From Sulfurimonas sp. (GTDB taxonomy: Bacteria; Campylobacterota; Campylobacteria; Campylobacterales; Sulfurimonadaceae): a stretch of 64,000 nucleotides of DNA. The stretch spans positions 1,116,001 to 1,180,000 of the forward strand of contig NZ_CP093396.1 in assembly GCF_029027405.1 (NCBI RefSeq), written 5' to 3'. The notes beneath the pieces were generated by a model. It did no database searches and had not been told where the DNA came from. It saw nothing but the letters and a program-made list of their open reading frames with translations. Position 1 is the first letter of the stretch. Each line of letters starts with the position of its first letter. Made by a program: the position numbers and the translations under genes. Below, in pieces: positions 1 through 9,004 of this stretch.

Positions 1-1092
1 TACCAAATAGTTTTAAAATCAGACTCTTTTGAAAACCTAGAGATAGCAAAAAATAACTTGACAAACTATATGAAAGAGAAAAAAGGCTTTGTTGATATAG
101 ATACAAATCTAGATGATATGAAACTTCAAATAGATGTAAATATTTTAAGACAAAACGCAAATAGATATGGCATCTCGGCATCTGCAATTGCACAGGCAAT
201 TTCAACAGCATTTTCAAGTGATATAGAAATTTCTTACTTTGAAGAGTATGGAAAGCAGTATAACATTACGCTGAGGTTTGATGATGACAATAGAGTTGAT
301 ATTAATGATATAAAAAAGATTCAACTTCGTGGAGTAAATGGAGAGATGATATACCTAGATGGTCTTGTTACCTTAACTCCAAGTAAGGCTATGGCATCTA
401 TAAATCACTTTGATAGACAAAGACAAATAACTATATATTCTGATCTTTTTGGACTTGATTTAGGTGGAGCTGTTTCATATACAAGAGATAAAATAGATGA
501 ATTGCTACCAGAGGGTGTTAGTTATAGATTTACAGGTTTTGCAGAAGAGATGGAAAAAACAGGTAAAGCTTTTGGTGTTGCTATTGGATTATCTGTAATT
601 TTAATGTTTATTATTTTAGCGATTCTTTATGAGTCGCTTATTCAGCCAATTATAATTATGATGGCACTTCCTCTTAGTATTATTGGTGTTTTGTTGGCAC
701 TATATATATCAGGATTACAATTTAGTCTTTTTGTGATGATTGGGTTTATGTTACTTATGGGAATGGTTGGTAAAAATGCAGTATTACTTGTTGATTTTGC
801 AAACGGTGCGATGGATAGAGGAAAAAATGCAGATGAGGCACTCATAGAAGCTGGTGAGAAAAGACTTAGACCTATTTTAATGACAACAGTGGCTATGGTC
901 TTTGCAATGCTTCCTCTAGCTATTGGAGATGGTCTTGGTAGTGAAACAAAAGCACCAATGTCAATTTCTATCATTGGTGGATTAATTAGTTCTATGGTTT
1001 TAACTTTGCTTGTTGTCCCTGTAATGTATAAAATTATAAATCCAATAGATAGATTTTTGAAAAAGTATTATGAAGTAAAGAGAATTAAGTGA
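1..1092 (+). CDS. RND efflux pump inner-membrane protein, C-terminal part (cut by window edge)
   Basis: The reading frame is open from base 1, so only the last 363 residues of a roughly 1,000-residue resistance-nodulation-division transporter are present. The segment holds the end of the second porter/docking domain (about residues 1-180), then hydrophobic helices with the AcrB-like pattern: a helix containing ILAILYESLIQP, a helix pair around GMVGKNAVLLVDFA, and RLRPILMTTVAM before the last helices. Family knowledge: these pumps exchange protons for drugs, bile salts or lipids, working with a periplasmic adaptor and an outer-membrane channel. The adaptor would lie upstream, outside the window. 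Substrate is unknown. The TetR gene 1 kb downstream is a possible regulator. Confidence 0.93.
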   Translation, partial: YQIVLKSDSFENLEIAKNNLTNYMKEKKGFVDIDTNLDDMKLQIDVNILRQNANRYGISASAIAQAISTAFSSDIEISYFEEYGKQYNITLRFDDDNRVDINDIKKIQLRGVNGEMIYLDGLVTLTPSKAMASINHFDRQRQITIYSDLFGLDLGGAVSYTRDKIDELLPEGVSYRFTGFAEEMEKTGKAFGVAIGLSVILMFIILAILYESLIQPIIIMMALPLSIIGVLLALYISGLQFSLFVMIGFMLLMGMVGKNAVLLVDFANGAMDRGKNADEALIEAGEKRLRPILMTTVAMVFAMLPLAIGDGLGSETKAPMSISIIGGLISSMVLTLLVVPVMYKIINPIDRFLKKYYEVKRIK

Positions 1093-1105
1093 TAAGAATA
1101 ACTTT

Positions 1106-2065
1106 ATGAAATATATAAAACAATTATTATTCTTAGTGTTTGTATCTACTCTAAATGCTGATCAGTTTTCATTTCAATTTAACAATGATTTTTTTGCAGG
1201 AACTGATCAGCATTTTACAAATGGGGTAACGATAAGCTGGCTTGATGATACATTTAATCAAGATGATAATTCTACTGATAAAAATCCTCTTAAAATCAGT
1301 GAGATAAATTCGAATTATAATTTTGGTCTAAGCATTTCTCAGATAGTAATAACACCTATGGATACAACAATCTCGACCCCTCAATATGATGATATTCCGT
1401 ATGCTGGATATTTAGCACTTTCTGCTTATCTCTTTGAGTGGAATGCAAATAGTTTTAACGAGTTTAGAATTGAGGTTGGTGTTGTCGGAGAAGAAGCTCT
1501 TGGAGAGCAAGTCCAAAATGGATTTCATACCCTTGTTGGAAATGAAAAATTAAAGGGTTGGGATACACAACTAGGGACACAATATACAATAAATGCTTTA
1601 TTTAGACATGGTGATATAAGTTGGAAATCACATAAAAATGAAGGCTTAAGTATGGATTGGTTTAACCACTATGGACTTAACATTGGTAATTTTATAACAG
1701 ATGTTTTTGTTGGAACTATGTTTCGTATAGGGGAAAACTATATAGAAAATTTTAATGCACATTATCCATACCTAAGAAAAGAGGCAACTCTTCTTCAACT
1801 TGCAAAGCATAATCGTGGTATTGGATGGGCATTAAGTGCCGGACTAAATGGAGAACTATTAGCATACTCACATATTTTAGATAAAGCAAAAAGTGAGGGA
1901 TATGAAACTAGCAAAAGAACTTTCAAGGCTTCACTATATATAGGTATAGATATAGTGTACAATATTCATAAAATTACATATTTTTATCAAGCTCAATCAG
2001 CAGATACATACAAACAAAATAGCCCTATTATATTTGGTGGATTTATGTATTCCTACCAATTTTAA
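1106..2065 (+). CDS. LpxR-like lipid A 3'-O-deacylase (DUF2219), outer membrane
   Basis: 319 residues with a signal peptide (residues 1-18, cleavage near LNA-D). The mature start FQFNNDFFAGTDQHFTNG matches the LpxR hallmark, in which Asn-Asp near the mature N-terminus and a later His form the active site. A second conserved stretch, QNGFHTLVGNEKLKGWDTQLG (about residues 132-152), contains that His. The C-terminus ends in an aromatic Phe, as expected for an outer-membrane beta barrel. Known role: removal of the 3' acyloxyacyl group from lipid A after export. It starts 13 nt after the RND gene on the same strand, so the two may be co-transcribed as an envelope-stress unit (inference). Confidence 0.82.
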   Translation: MKYIKQLLFLVFVSTLNADQFSFQFNNDFFAGTDQHFTNGVTISWLDDTFNQDDNSTDKNPLKISEINSNYNFGLSISQIVITPMDTTISTPQYDDIPYAGYLALSAYLFEWNANSFNEFRIEVGVVGEEALGEQVQNGFHTLVGNEKLKGWDTQLGTQYTINALFRHGDISWKSHKNEGLSMDWFNHYGLNIGNFITDVFVGTMFRIGENYIENFNAHYPYLRKEATLLQLAKHNRGIGWALSAGLNGELLAYSHILDKAKSEGYETSKRTFKASLYIGIDIVYNIHKITYFYQAQSADTYKQNSPIIFGGFMYSYQF

Positions 2066-2137
2066 GTAATTATACTTACAAGTTTATAGTATACTTTCAA
2101 TAGTGGTTATCAAAAAAAAACTACTAGGAGAAAGTAT

Positions 2138-2725
2138 TTGTCAAGTAAAAAAGAGCAAAGAAGAGAGCAAATTATGCAAAGTGCATTGGAACTTTTTGCC
2201 TTAAAAGGTTTTTACAATACAACTATTCCTGACATTGCGTCTTCACTAAAAATGAGTGTTGGAAATATGTACAATTATTTTAAATCAAAAGATGTATTAG
2301 CAAAAGAGATTATAAAATATATATCTATATATCTTGGAAATAAAATAAGAGAAGTAAATGAATTAGATATATCAACAGAGGAAAAAACCAGAAAAATCAT
2401 AGAAGTATACTTTAAAACAGCTTCTTTAAAACCTGAAATGATTGATTATTTTTTAAGAATTTATCTATCAAATCGTGAAGTTTTTCAAAACGGATGTGAA
2501 GGGATGATTTGTGTAAATGAGTTTGTTACAGAAATTATGATTTATTTTGAAGAGGGCGTAAAATGTGGAGATTTAAGAGATCAAGATTTCTTTAGTGCCT
2601 TTGGTCTTTTTATGGGTTATTTAGGTGGAATGGTATTTTTAAAAGGTGAAAATATTTTACCTCGTGAACTAAATGAATATGTAGATGATATATCTTTAAA
2701 TATTTACAGAGCTTTAAAAGTATAG
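2138..2725 (+). CDS. TetR-family transcriptional regulator
   Basis: 195 residues. The TTG start at 2138 is chosen because AGGAG lies 7 nt upstream and no ATG fits. The N-terminal helix-turn-helix (about residues 8-55) shows the TetR pattern ALELFALKGFYNTTIPDIA followed by GNMYNYFKSKDVL. The remaining two thirds is an all-helical ligand/dimerisation domain. It ends 5 nt before the hydrogenase small-subunit gene, so it is probably transcribed with it. It could regulate itself, the hydrogenase or the upstream efflux/lipid genes. The sequence does not settle which, and no operator palindrome was identified with confidence. Confidence 0.88.
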   Translation: MSSKKEQRREQIMQSALELFALKGFYNTTIPDIASSLKMSVGNMYNYFKSKDVLAKEIIKYISIYLGNKIREVNELDISTEEKTRKIIEVYFKTASLKPEMIDYFLRIYLSNREVFQNGCEGMICVNEFVTEIMIYFEEGVKCGDLRDQDFFSAFGLFMGYLGGMVFLKGENILPRELNEYVDDISLNIYRALKV

Positions 2726-2730
2726 ATAGA

Positions 2731-3609
2731 ATGGAAAAAACAAGAGTATTGTGGTTAAGTGCAGTGGCTTGCAATGGCAATACACATTCTTTTTTAAATT
2801 ATCCTTTTTTAGAACAATTTTTTAATGATTTTGAGTTTATTTATCATCCGGTTATTGACTCAGAATACTCGTTAAAAGATATAGTTAGCAAAAATATTGC
2901 TTGCGATATTTTACTTATAGAAGGTTCAATAACACCTGAACTAAAACGAGCAGATATATCAGTCGTAAAAATCATAGAAAAATACTCTAATATAGTTAGT
3001 AAAATAGTTACGGTGGGAACTTGTGCAACTTTTGGTGGTATTTTTAAAGATAGCCAATACGAAGATATAATGGGTTTACATTTTGATGAAGATAAACCAA
3101 GTAATAAATTTAAAAATATAAAACATAAAACTATCTCTATATCTGGTTGTCCAATACATCCAGAAGTTTTAGTAAACACTATGTACTCTATAAGAAAAAA
3201 TGTGAAAATACAACTAGATGGTTTCCTTAGACCAAAAGAGTATTTTTCATATACAGTTCATAATGGTTGTGTAAGAAATGAATACTTTGAGTATAAAATA
3301 GATGAACATAAATTTGGAGAGTTAGAGGGCTGTATGTTTTATGATCATGGATGCCAAGCACCATTTACACATGGTAGTTGTAATAAAATACTCTGGAATG
3401 AAGTAAATTCAAAAACAAGAGCAGGTTTACCTTGCATGGGCTGTACTGAGCCTAGTTTTCCAAAACAAAATCTTTTTAAAACAAAGAAAAATATGGGAAT
3501 ACCAGAAAACCTTCCTTTGGGAGTTGGTAAAAGAACCTACTTAACACTTGCTGGAATTAGTAAAGCGTTTACAATAGATAGATTACAAAAGAAGTTATTT
3601 GATGATTAA
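2731..3609 (+). CDS. [NiFe] hydrogenase small subunit, cytoplasmic, with CxxN at the proximal cluster
   Basis: 292 residues with no Tat signal, so probably cytoplasmic. Ligands for three FeS clusters can be read: proximal C14, C98 (VGTCATFGG) and C139 (SGCP); distal H176, C179, C200, C207; medial C216, C234, C237 (LPCMGCTEP). The usual CxxC at the N-terminus is here ACNGN, so the second proximal ligand is Asn17 instead of Cys. The codons are unambiguous (TGC AAT GGC AAT). Lack of a signal peptide and three-cluster content fit group 2 uptake or sensory enzymes (inference). It overlaps the large-subunit start by 8 nt. Confidence 0.88.
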   Translation: MEKTRVLWLSAVACNGNTHSFLNYPFLEQFFNDFEFIYHPVIDSEYSLKDIVSKNIACDILLIEGSITPELKRADISVVKIIEKYSNIVSKIVTVGTCATFGGIFKDSQYEDIMGLHFDEDKPSNKFKNIKHKTISISGCPIHPEVLVNTMYSIRKNVKIQLDGFLRPKEYFSYTVHNGCVRNEYFEYKIDEHKFGELEGCMFYDHGCQAPFTHGSCNKILWNEVNSKTRAGLPCMGCTEPSFPKQNLFKTKKNMGIPENLPLGVGKRTYLTLAGISKAFTIDRLQKKLFDD

Positions 3610-4861
3610 ACTAATAGAAAAAATAGAAGGTGAAGCAAAGCTGAATTTTAATTTTAAAGAAAAAAAAATTGATTTTGTAGATATAGAGTTTATGTCAACA
3701 AGAAGTATAGAAAAGATGCTAGAAGGAAAATCAGCACTAGATGCTCTAGTTATAAACCCAAGAGTTTGTGGCATCTGTGGACATGCTCATTTGATAGCTA
3801 CTGTTAAAGCTATAGAAGATTGTTATGATGATTTAAAGATTTCTAAAAAAGCTGAAATATTACGAGAATTAACTCTAAACTTTGAATTAATTCAAAATCA
3901 TTTTAAGTGGTTTTATTTAACTATGCGACCTCTTTTTGGAGAAAAACAGGAACTCTTCAAAGCTACCTTTCCGGCTCAACTAATGTCAAAAGCTATTGCT
4001 GTTTTTGGAGGTCAATATCCTCATACTTCTTATGCTATAGTCGGTGGAGTAGTTTGTGAAATTACAGAGATGGATATTATTAAAATCACTCATTATTTAG
4101 ATGAAACTATAAAGTTTTTTAAAGATAATGTTGTAGATGGAGATGGTGAAAATCTTTTGACATGTAGAAATATTGATAAAGTTTTAAATAAAAAAGGTGA
4201 TCTTGCAGATATTTTAAAAGAGATAAAAAAAAGAGAATGGATAAACCTTGGAAAGAGTTATGACAGATTTATAGTTTTTGGGCAAAACAGTTACTTTAAT
4301 AGTGGTAAATCTGTAAAAACTAGACTGATACAAAATTTATCATATAGCTATGTAAAAGAAGAGCAAAATAATAACTCTTTTGCAAAAAATGTAAGCTATA
4401 AAGGTAAATATTTTGAAGTAGGACCATTAGCTCGTGCAATGGTAAATAAAATTCCTTTAATTAAAGACGCTCATAGAAAGTATGGAGATAGTATATTTAC
4501 AAGAATTTTAGCTAGAGTTTGCGAAACTGCACATCTTTTGGCACATTCTAAAAAACTTTTAGATGAGTTAGATTTAAGTGAGCCTTCTTTCATCAAACCA
4601 TCAGTTGATATATCAAAAATTGATGGAGTTGGTCAGGCAAGTGTAGAAGCAGCAAGAGGCTCTTTGGTACACAAAGTAGAATTAGAAAAAGGAATCATTA
4701 AAAATTATGAAATTATTACTCCAACGCAGTGGAACTTAAGTGGTGGAACAAAAGAAAACCAAGGAGTATCGCAAAAAGCAATGATAGGCTTAAGTGATGT
4801 AAAAGTAGCAGAGCTAGTTTTTAAAACCTTTGATGTTTGTTCTGTTTGTACTACACACTGA
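3602..4861 (+). CDS. [NiFe] hydrogenase large subunit without C-terminal maturation extension
   Basis: 419 residues from the ATG at 3602; an in-frame TTG just upstream is less likely because AAAGAAG is better placed for the ATG. It carries the two NiFe ligand motifs: RVCGICGHAH (C56, C59) near the N-terminus and DVCSVCTTH at the very end (C413, C416, H419). The protein stops exactly at that His. It therefore lacks the tail removed by a HupD/HyaD-type endopeptidase, as in regulatory HupV/HoxC-type subunits. The usual DPC is DVC here. Translational coupling to the small subunit implies a heterodimer. No hyp maturation genes are in the window. Confidence 0.9.
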   Translation: MIKLIEKIEGEAKLNFNFKEKKIDFVDIEFMSTRSIEKMLEGKSALDALVINPRVCGICGHAHLIATVKAIEDCYDDLKISKKAEILRELTLNFELIQNHFKWFYLTMRPLFGEKQELFKATFPAQLMSKAIAVFGGQYPHTSYAIVGGVVCEITEMDIIKITHYLDETIKFFKDNVVDGDGENLLTCRNIDKVLNKKGDLADILKEIKKREWINLGKSYDRFIVFGQNSYFNSGKSVKTRLIQNLSYSYVKEEQNNNSFAKNVSYKGKYFEVGPLARAMVNKIPLIKDAHRKYGDSIFTRILARVCETAHLLAHSKKLLDELDLSEPSFIKPSVDISKIDGVGQASVEAARGSLVHKVELEKGIIKNYEIITPTQWNLSGGTKENQGVSQKAMIGLSDVKVAELVFKTFDVCSVCTTH

Positions 4862-4905
4862 TAAATATTTTATTTAGAGTTAATGTAGATTATATTTATT
4901 TAAGT

Positions 4906-5316
4906 TCATTCTTTACCTAAAACAATTTTGTTGTCTGTCAAATCTTTTACCCAATAACGGATTTTTCTTCCTTCAATTTGATAATCAATAATATATTCAT
5001 GACCTGCTAAATAATTTACCTTTCCAACATTAACATTAGCCAAAGCTCCACCATTATTATAAGCACAAAATATAGTGTGTTGACCCTCTTTAACCATAAT
5101 AGATCTATGCCCAGCACCAACAATAAGCTTATTAAAAAGACTTATTACTCTTTTCCCATCAACTTGTCTTATTCTTAAGCTCCCTGCAGTCTTAATTATG
5201 CTACTTTCCTCTTTTGGTGCTTTGCCTATATTTACCAGTTTTGGTTCCCTTGATGAACATCCAGTATATCCTATAATCATTGTTAGTGTAATAATCCCGT
5301 AAAGTAATTTTCTCAT
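4906..5316 (-). CDS. Predicted lipoprotein of unknown function
   Basis: 136 residues. A hydrophobic N-terminal segment (residues 4-18) is followed by GYTGC, a slightly atypical lipobox with Tyr at -3 and Cys20 as the likely lipidated residue. After a Ser/Lys-rich linker comes a small beta-rich domain of about 100 residues with LRIRQVDG and VKEGQHTIF. That pattern suggests a small carbohydrate- or peptidoglycan-binding fold, but I do not recognise the family. An AGGAAT ribosome site precedes the ATG. It is convergent with the hydrogenase operon (45 nt gap) and lies downstream of gatA on the same strand, separated by a probable terminator. Confidence 0.7.
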   Translation of the reverse strand: MRKLLYGIITLTMIIGYTGCSSREPKLVNIGKAPKEESSIIKTAGSLRIRQVDGKRVISLFNKLIVGAGHRSIMVKEGQHTIFCAYNNGGALANVNVGKVNYLAGHEYIIDYQIEGRKIRYWVKDLTDNKIVLGKE

Positions 5317-5439
5317 TGTATTCCTTTTTTAAATAAACAATTTATTGTTTCATAAAACTGTTGGTAAAGTATATCATTTATATCTTAGAATATTGTTAGA
5401 TTTTGATAAAATTTACTGTTGTAACTTTTAGAATAAATC

Positions 5440-5460
5440 TTCCCACAAAAAAAGTGGGAA
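5440..5460 (-). terminator. Probable gatA terminator hairpin
   Basis: A perfect 7-bp inverted repeat, TTCCCAC and GTGGGAA, encloses seven A residues and lies 14 nt beyond the gatA stop codon. Read on the minus strand, the loop is a T run and the hairpin is followed by an AT-rich stretch. The tail is not a clean T tract, so termination strength is uncertain. Confidence 0.5.
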
Positions 5461-5474
5461 AGTTAAAAAAATTA

Positions 5475-6818
5475 CTAAAAGTTATAGTTAAGTTGTTTTT
5501 CCAAAGAAAGAGAACCATCAAAAAGTGTTTGTTCATCATAGGCTTTTGCAATTAGTTGTAGTCCAACAGGCATACCTTCTGCATTTTTAGATACTGGAAG
5601 TGCTAGGGCAGGTAGTCCAGCAAGGTTTACAGAAATTGTGTAAATATCACTCAAGTACATATCCATTGGGTTTTCTAATTCTCCAAATTTGTTTGCTGTT
5701 GTAGGCGCAACAGGAGATAAAATCAAGTCAACATCTTCAAATATTTTTTTATAATTATCTTTTATAAGCTGTCTTGTTTTTTGAGCTTTTACATAGTAAG
5801 CTTCATAGTATCCACTAGAAAGTACAAAGTTTCCAAGTAAGATACGACGCTTAACTTCATCACCAAAACCATTACTGCGAGTTTTTATGAAAGTATCTTC
5901 AAGGTTTGAGCCTGTTACGCGATTTCCATATCGGATACCATCATATCTAGCAAGGTTTGTTGTAGCTTCTGCTGTTGCTGTGATATAGTAAGCAGAGATG
6001 TCAAATTTAGCGTTCATCATCTCTTTCTCAACTATCTCATGTCCAGCAGATTTAAGAGCCTCTATGGCTTTCTCGTAAGCTTCTTTAACATCTTTACTTG
6101 CATTTTCTAAATACTTTGGAAGTATTGCAATTTTTAGTTTTCTATTTGGGTTTAAATTTGGAGTTACTTTATCATCCATTTTTGCATTTGTAGAGTCTTT
6201 ATCATCAGATCCACTTATGATGTCATATAAAATAGCGGCATCTTCTACATTTTGTGTCATAGGCCCTATTTGGTCAAGACTAGATGCATAAGCACCAAGA
6301 CCATAACGACTGACTCTTCCATAAGTTGGTTTCATTCCTACGATACCACAAAAGGCGGCAGGTTGACGGATAGAACCACCAGTATCACTTCCTAGAGCTG
6401 CTATAGCCAAACCAGCACCAACAGCAGCAGCACTTCCACCAGAACTTCCCCCAGGTACACAATCAGAGTTATGAGGATTTAAAGTTTTTCCATAAAAGCT
6501 TGACTCAGTTGTAGAACCCATAGCAAATTCATCCATATTTGTTCTACCAAATGGGGATAATCCAGCATCTACCATTTTCTCAATCACAGTTGCATTGTAT
6601 GGAGAGATATAACCTTGAAGAATATTAGACCCAGAAGTAACAGCCCAGTCTTTTACTTGAATGTTGTCTTTGATAGCGATAGGAACACCATCCCCTTTTT
6701 CATTTACATCTATATAGGCATTTAAATCTTTATTTGCTTCTATTTTTGTGCGTAATTCTTTTTTAAACTTGTTTAATTCTTCTTTACTAAGTGAAAGAGC
6801 TTCTTTTAATGTGATCAA
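5475..6818 (-). CDS. gatA: Glutamyl-tRNA(Gln)/aspartyl-tRNA(Asn) amidotransferase subunit A
   Basis: 447 residues, a normal length for GatA. The amidase-signature triad is visible: K50 in VPIAIKDNI, cis-Ser125 in GGSSGGS and nucleophile Ser149 in [12 protein letters not shown]. GatA releases ammonia from glutamine and passes it through GatB to misacylated Glu-tRNA(Gln) or Asp-tRNA(Asn). Campylobacterota rely on this route. The TTG start at 6818 is supported by AGGA 6 nt upstream. gatB and gatC are not adjacent. A TATAAT-type -10 sequence sits within the palindrome about 30 nt upstream. Confidence 0.96.
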   Translation of the reverse strand: MITLKEALSLSKEELNKFKKELRTKIEANKDLNAYIDVNEKGDGVPIAIKDNIQVKDWAVTSGSNILQGYISPYNATVIEKMVDAGLSPFGRTNMDEFAMGSTTESSFYGKTLNPHNSDCVPGGSSGGSAAAVGAGLAIAALGSDTGGSIRQPAAFCGIVGMKPTYGRVSRYGLGAYASSLDQIGPMTQNVEDAAILYDIISGSDDKDSTNAKMDDKVTPNLNPNRKLKIAILPKYLENASKDVKEAYEKAIEALKSAGHEIVEKEMMNAKFDISAYYITATAEATTNLARYDGIRYGNRVTGSNLEDTFIKTRSNGFGDEVKRRILLGNFVLSSGYYEAYYVKAQKTRQLIKDNYKKIFEDVDLILSPVAPTTANKFGELENPMDMYLSDIYTISVNLAGLPALALPVSKNAEGMPVGLQLIAKAYDEQTLFDGSLSLEKQLNYNF

Positions 6819-6839
6819 TAAAGTTCCTATCTTTTAAAA

Positions 6840-6857
6840 TATAATTTCGATTATATC
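6840..6857. promoter_or_regulatory. Palindrome with -10-like sequence between gatA and katA
   Basis: ATATAAT-TTCG-ATTATAT is an 18-bp perfect palindrome in the divergent gatA/katA intergenic region. On the minus strand it supplies a TATAAT-like -10 element at a suitable distance from gatA. The shape also resembles AT-rich Fur/PerR-type operators, which control catalase in this phylum, but it lies about 150 bp from katA. Both readings are inference. Confidence 0.35.
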
Positions 6858-7004
6858 TAAATAATAGTTGCGTATATCTTTATAAGGATTAAAAAATTTG
6901 TATATTAACTAGAGATAATCAATATGAATTATTAAAAGATAAAAATTATCCTTTAAGCTTTCCTGCGTTACAATTTCATTATTAAAGAAATGAAAGGAAA
7001 TAAA

Positions 7005-8432
7005 ATGAAAAATATAACAACCACAGCTGGTGAAGCACTTGGTAGCCATCAGGATTCATTAACGGCAGGTGTACGAGGACCGCTTTTAATGCAAGATTAT
7101 GCATTAATTGAAAAACTTGCTCATCAAAATAGAGAAAGAATTCCAGAAAGAACTATGCATGCTAAAGGTTCAGGTGCTCATGGAACTTTAACTATTACGC
7201 ATGATATTTCAAGATATACAAAGGCTGATATATTTAGTGAAGTTGGTAAAGAAACACCTCTATTTTTAAGATTTTCAACAGTTGCTGGAGAAAGAGGAGC
7301 CGCTGATGCGGAGAGAGATGTTAGAGGATTTGCTATTAAGCTTTATACTCAAGAAGGCAACTGGGATTTAGTTGGAAATAATACTCCTATATTTTTTGTA
7401 GCAGATCCGTATAAGTTTCCAGATTTTGCTCATACTCAAAAAAGAGACCCAAGAACAAATATGAGAAGCTCTACAGCTATGTGGGATTTTTGGTCACTGA
7501 CTCCAGAAAGTTTACACCAAATAACAATACTTTTTTCAGATCGTGGCTTACCAATAAGTTATAGACATATGCATGGTTTTGGTTCACATACATATAGCTT
7601 TATAAATAAGAATAATAAAAGAACTTGGGTTAAATTTCACTTCAAAACTCAACAGGGCATAAAGAATATGACGAATGAAGAGGGTAACAAAATTATAGCT
7701 AATGATAGAGAAAGTTCTCAAAAAGACTTATATGAATCTATTGAGAATAAAGACTTTCCAAAATGGGATTTTAAAATTCAGATTATGAGTGAAGAACAAG
7801 CTAATAATCATAAAGATAATCCTTTTGATTTAACTAAAGTTTGGTCACAAAAAGAGTATCCTCTTATAGATGTTGGTATTTTAGAGTTAAATAAAAATCC
7901 AAATAATTACTTTAATGAAGTTGAACAAGTGTCTTTTTCGCCATCAAATGTGATTCCAGGAATTGCTTTATCACCAGATAAGATGCTTCAGGCTAGAGGT
8001 TTTGCTTACCCAGATGCTCAAAGATACAGAGTAGGAACTCATTATGAGGCACTACCGATAAATAGACCAATATGTGAAGTAAATACATATCATAAAGATG
8101 GTTCAATGAGTTTTGAAGATATTAATAAAAAAGCAGGAATTATCTATGAACCAAATAGTTTTGATGGAGCAAAAGAAGATTCACAATATTTAGAGCCGTC
8201 TTATGCTTTAGAAGGTAATGCCGCAAGATATGATAGAAGTTTAGAGAATGATCATTTTTATCAGGCAAGAGATTTATTTAATCTTATGGATGATAGTCAA
8301 AAAAATCAACTTTTTTCAAATATAGCAGCTGCAATGGATGGAGTTCCTTCTGAGATTATTAAAAAGCAGTTAGCACTTTTTGAGCAAATTAGTTCAAATT
8401 ATGCAGCTGGTGTTAAAATGGCATTAGAATGA
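7005..8432 (+). CDS. katA: Monofunctional haem catalase
   Basis: 475 residues from the ATG at 7005, which has AAAGGA 6 nt upstream; an in-frame ATG at 6990 lacks a good ribosome site. Distal-site residues are visible: H52 in [12 protein letters not shown] and the Asn in VGNNTPIFF (about 124-125). The proximal haem-ligand Tyr is in [14 protein letters not shown]. The length matches small-subunit clade catalases. It decomposes hydrogen peroxide in the cytoplasm or periplasm; no signal peptide is seen. The stop overlaps the next start (ATGA), coupling it to an ankyrin gene, as with C. jejuni katA and Cj1386. An AT-rich 186-bp region upstream presumably holds peroxide-responsive control. Confidence 0.97.
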   Translation: MKNITTTAGEALGSHQDSLTAGVRGPLLMQDYALIEKLAHQNRERIPERTMHAKGSGAHGTLTITHDISRYTKADIFSEVGKETPLFLRFSTVAGERGAADAERDVRGFAIKLYTQEGNWDLVGNNTPIFFVADPYKFPDFAHTQKRDPRTNMRSSTAMWDFWSLTPESLHQITILFSDRGLPISYRHMHGFGSHTYSFINKNNKRTWVKFHFKTQQGIKNMTNEEGNKIIANDRESSQKDLYESIENKDFPKWDFKIQIMSEEQANNHKDNPFDLTKVWSQKEYPLIDVGILELNKNPNNYFNEVEQVSFSPSNVIPGIALSPDKMLQARGFAYPDAQRYRVGTHYEALPINRPICEVNTYHKDGSMSFEDINKKAGIIYEPNSFDGAKEDSQYLEPSYALEGNAARYDRSLENDHFYQARDLFNLMDDSQKNQLFSNIAAAMDGVPSEIIKKQLALFEQISSNYAAGVKMALE

Positions 8433-8908
8433 ATATTACAAAAGAAGAAGAGCAGAGATATCTTGAACTTCAACTGACTGCATTGGATTTTGCCAGAGAA
8501 GGAAAGACAAAAGAGCTGAGTTCCATGATAAAACATGGTATGAGTGTTAATCTTTGCACACATAAAGATGATTCTTTGCTTATGCTTGCAACATATAATG
8601 GAAATTTTGAAACATCTAAAATGCTTCTTAGTTATGATGTTGATATCAATAAAATAAACCTTAGGGGACAAACTCCCCTTGAAGGTGTTTGCTTTAAAGG
8701 TAATATAGATATTGTTAAATTATTAGTTGAAAATGGTGCGAATAGTGATGGAAAAGCAATTATTTATGCAACAATATTTGGAAATAAAGATATAGTTGAG
8801 TATTTAAAAAAACATGGTTCAAAGAGTTTAAAAAATAATATTTTAGGTATAAAAATAGAGCTTATAGCATTAATGATTTTCAAGTTAAAAAAATTATTTT
8901 TTAAATAA
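8429..8908 (+). CDS. Ankyrin-repeat protein coupled to catalase (Cj1386-like)
   Basis: 159 residues, translationally coupled to katA by ATGA. About four ankyrin repeats cover residues 25-135, with typical pieces [25 protein letters not shown] and [13 protein letters not shown] basic hydrophobic tail ends KLKKLFFK. In C. jejuni the equivalent gene next to katA is reported to deliver haem to catalase. The position and family here make the same job likely (inference). The 3' end overlaps a small convergent gene by 15 nt. Confidence 0.87.
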   Translation: MNITKEEEQRYLELQLTALDFAREGKTKELSSMIKHGMSVNLCTHKDDSLLMLATYNGNFETSKMLLSYDVDINKINLRGQTPLEGVCFKGNIDIVKLLVENGANSDGKAIIYATIFGNKDIVEYLKKHGSKSLKNNILGIKIELIALMIFKLKKLFFK

Positions 8909-9004
8909 TTTAACAAGAAAAATCCCTAGTCCGACTCCTATAAATATAGCCCCAATGCTTAAGGCTATAAATGTAGGCTCGACAGGTTGAGAAAAATTAA
9001 GCAC
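8894..9004 (-). CDS. 36-residue single-span membrane protein overlapping ileS (small gene)
   Basis: A short frame in the gap after ileS encodes 36 residues: a polar N-terminus (MLNFSQPVEPT), one hydrophobic helix (about residues 12-31, rich in Ile and Gly) and a KLFKK tail, consistent with an N-out/C-in span. The GTG start is the first possible one, because a TAA directly precedes it in frame. It overlaps the ileS stop by 8 nt with AAGAG upstream, a typical coupled arrangement. It converges on the ankyrin gene. I do not recognise a family, and function is unknown. Confidence 0.6.
   Translation of the reverse strand: MLNFSQPVEPTFIALSIGAIFIGVGLGIFLVKLFKK

Noticed and set aside
2731-2800. Tat signal on the hydrogenase small subunit
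   Set aside because: No twin-Arg motif or hydrophobic stretch precedes the FeS-binding start; the protein begins directly with the fold.
6840-6857. Firm PerR/Fur box for katA
   Set aside because: The palindrome is about 150 bp from katA and coincides with a -10-like sequence for gatA; kept only as an uncertain regulatory feature.
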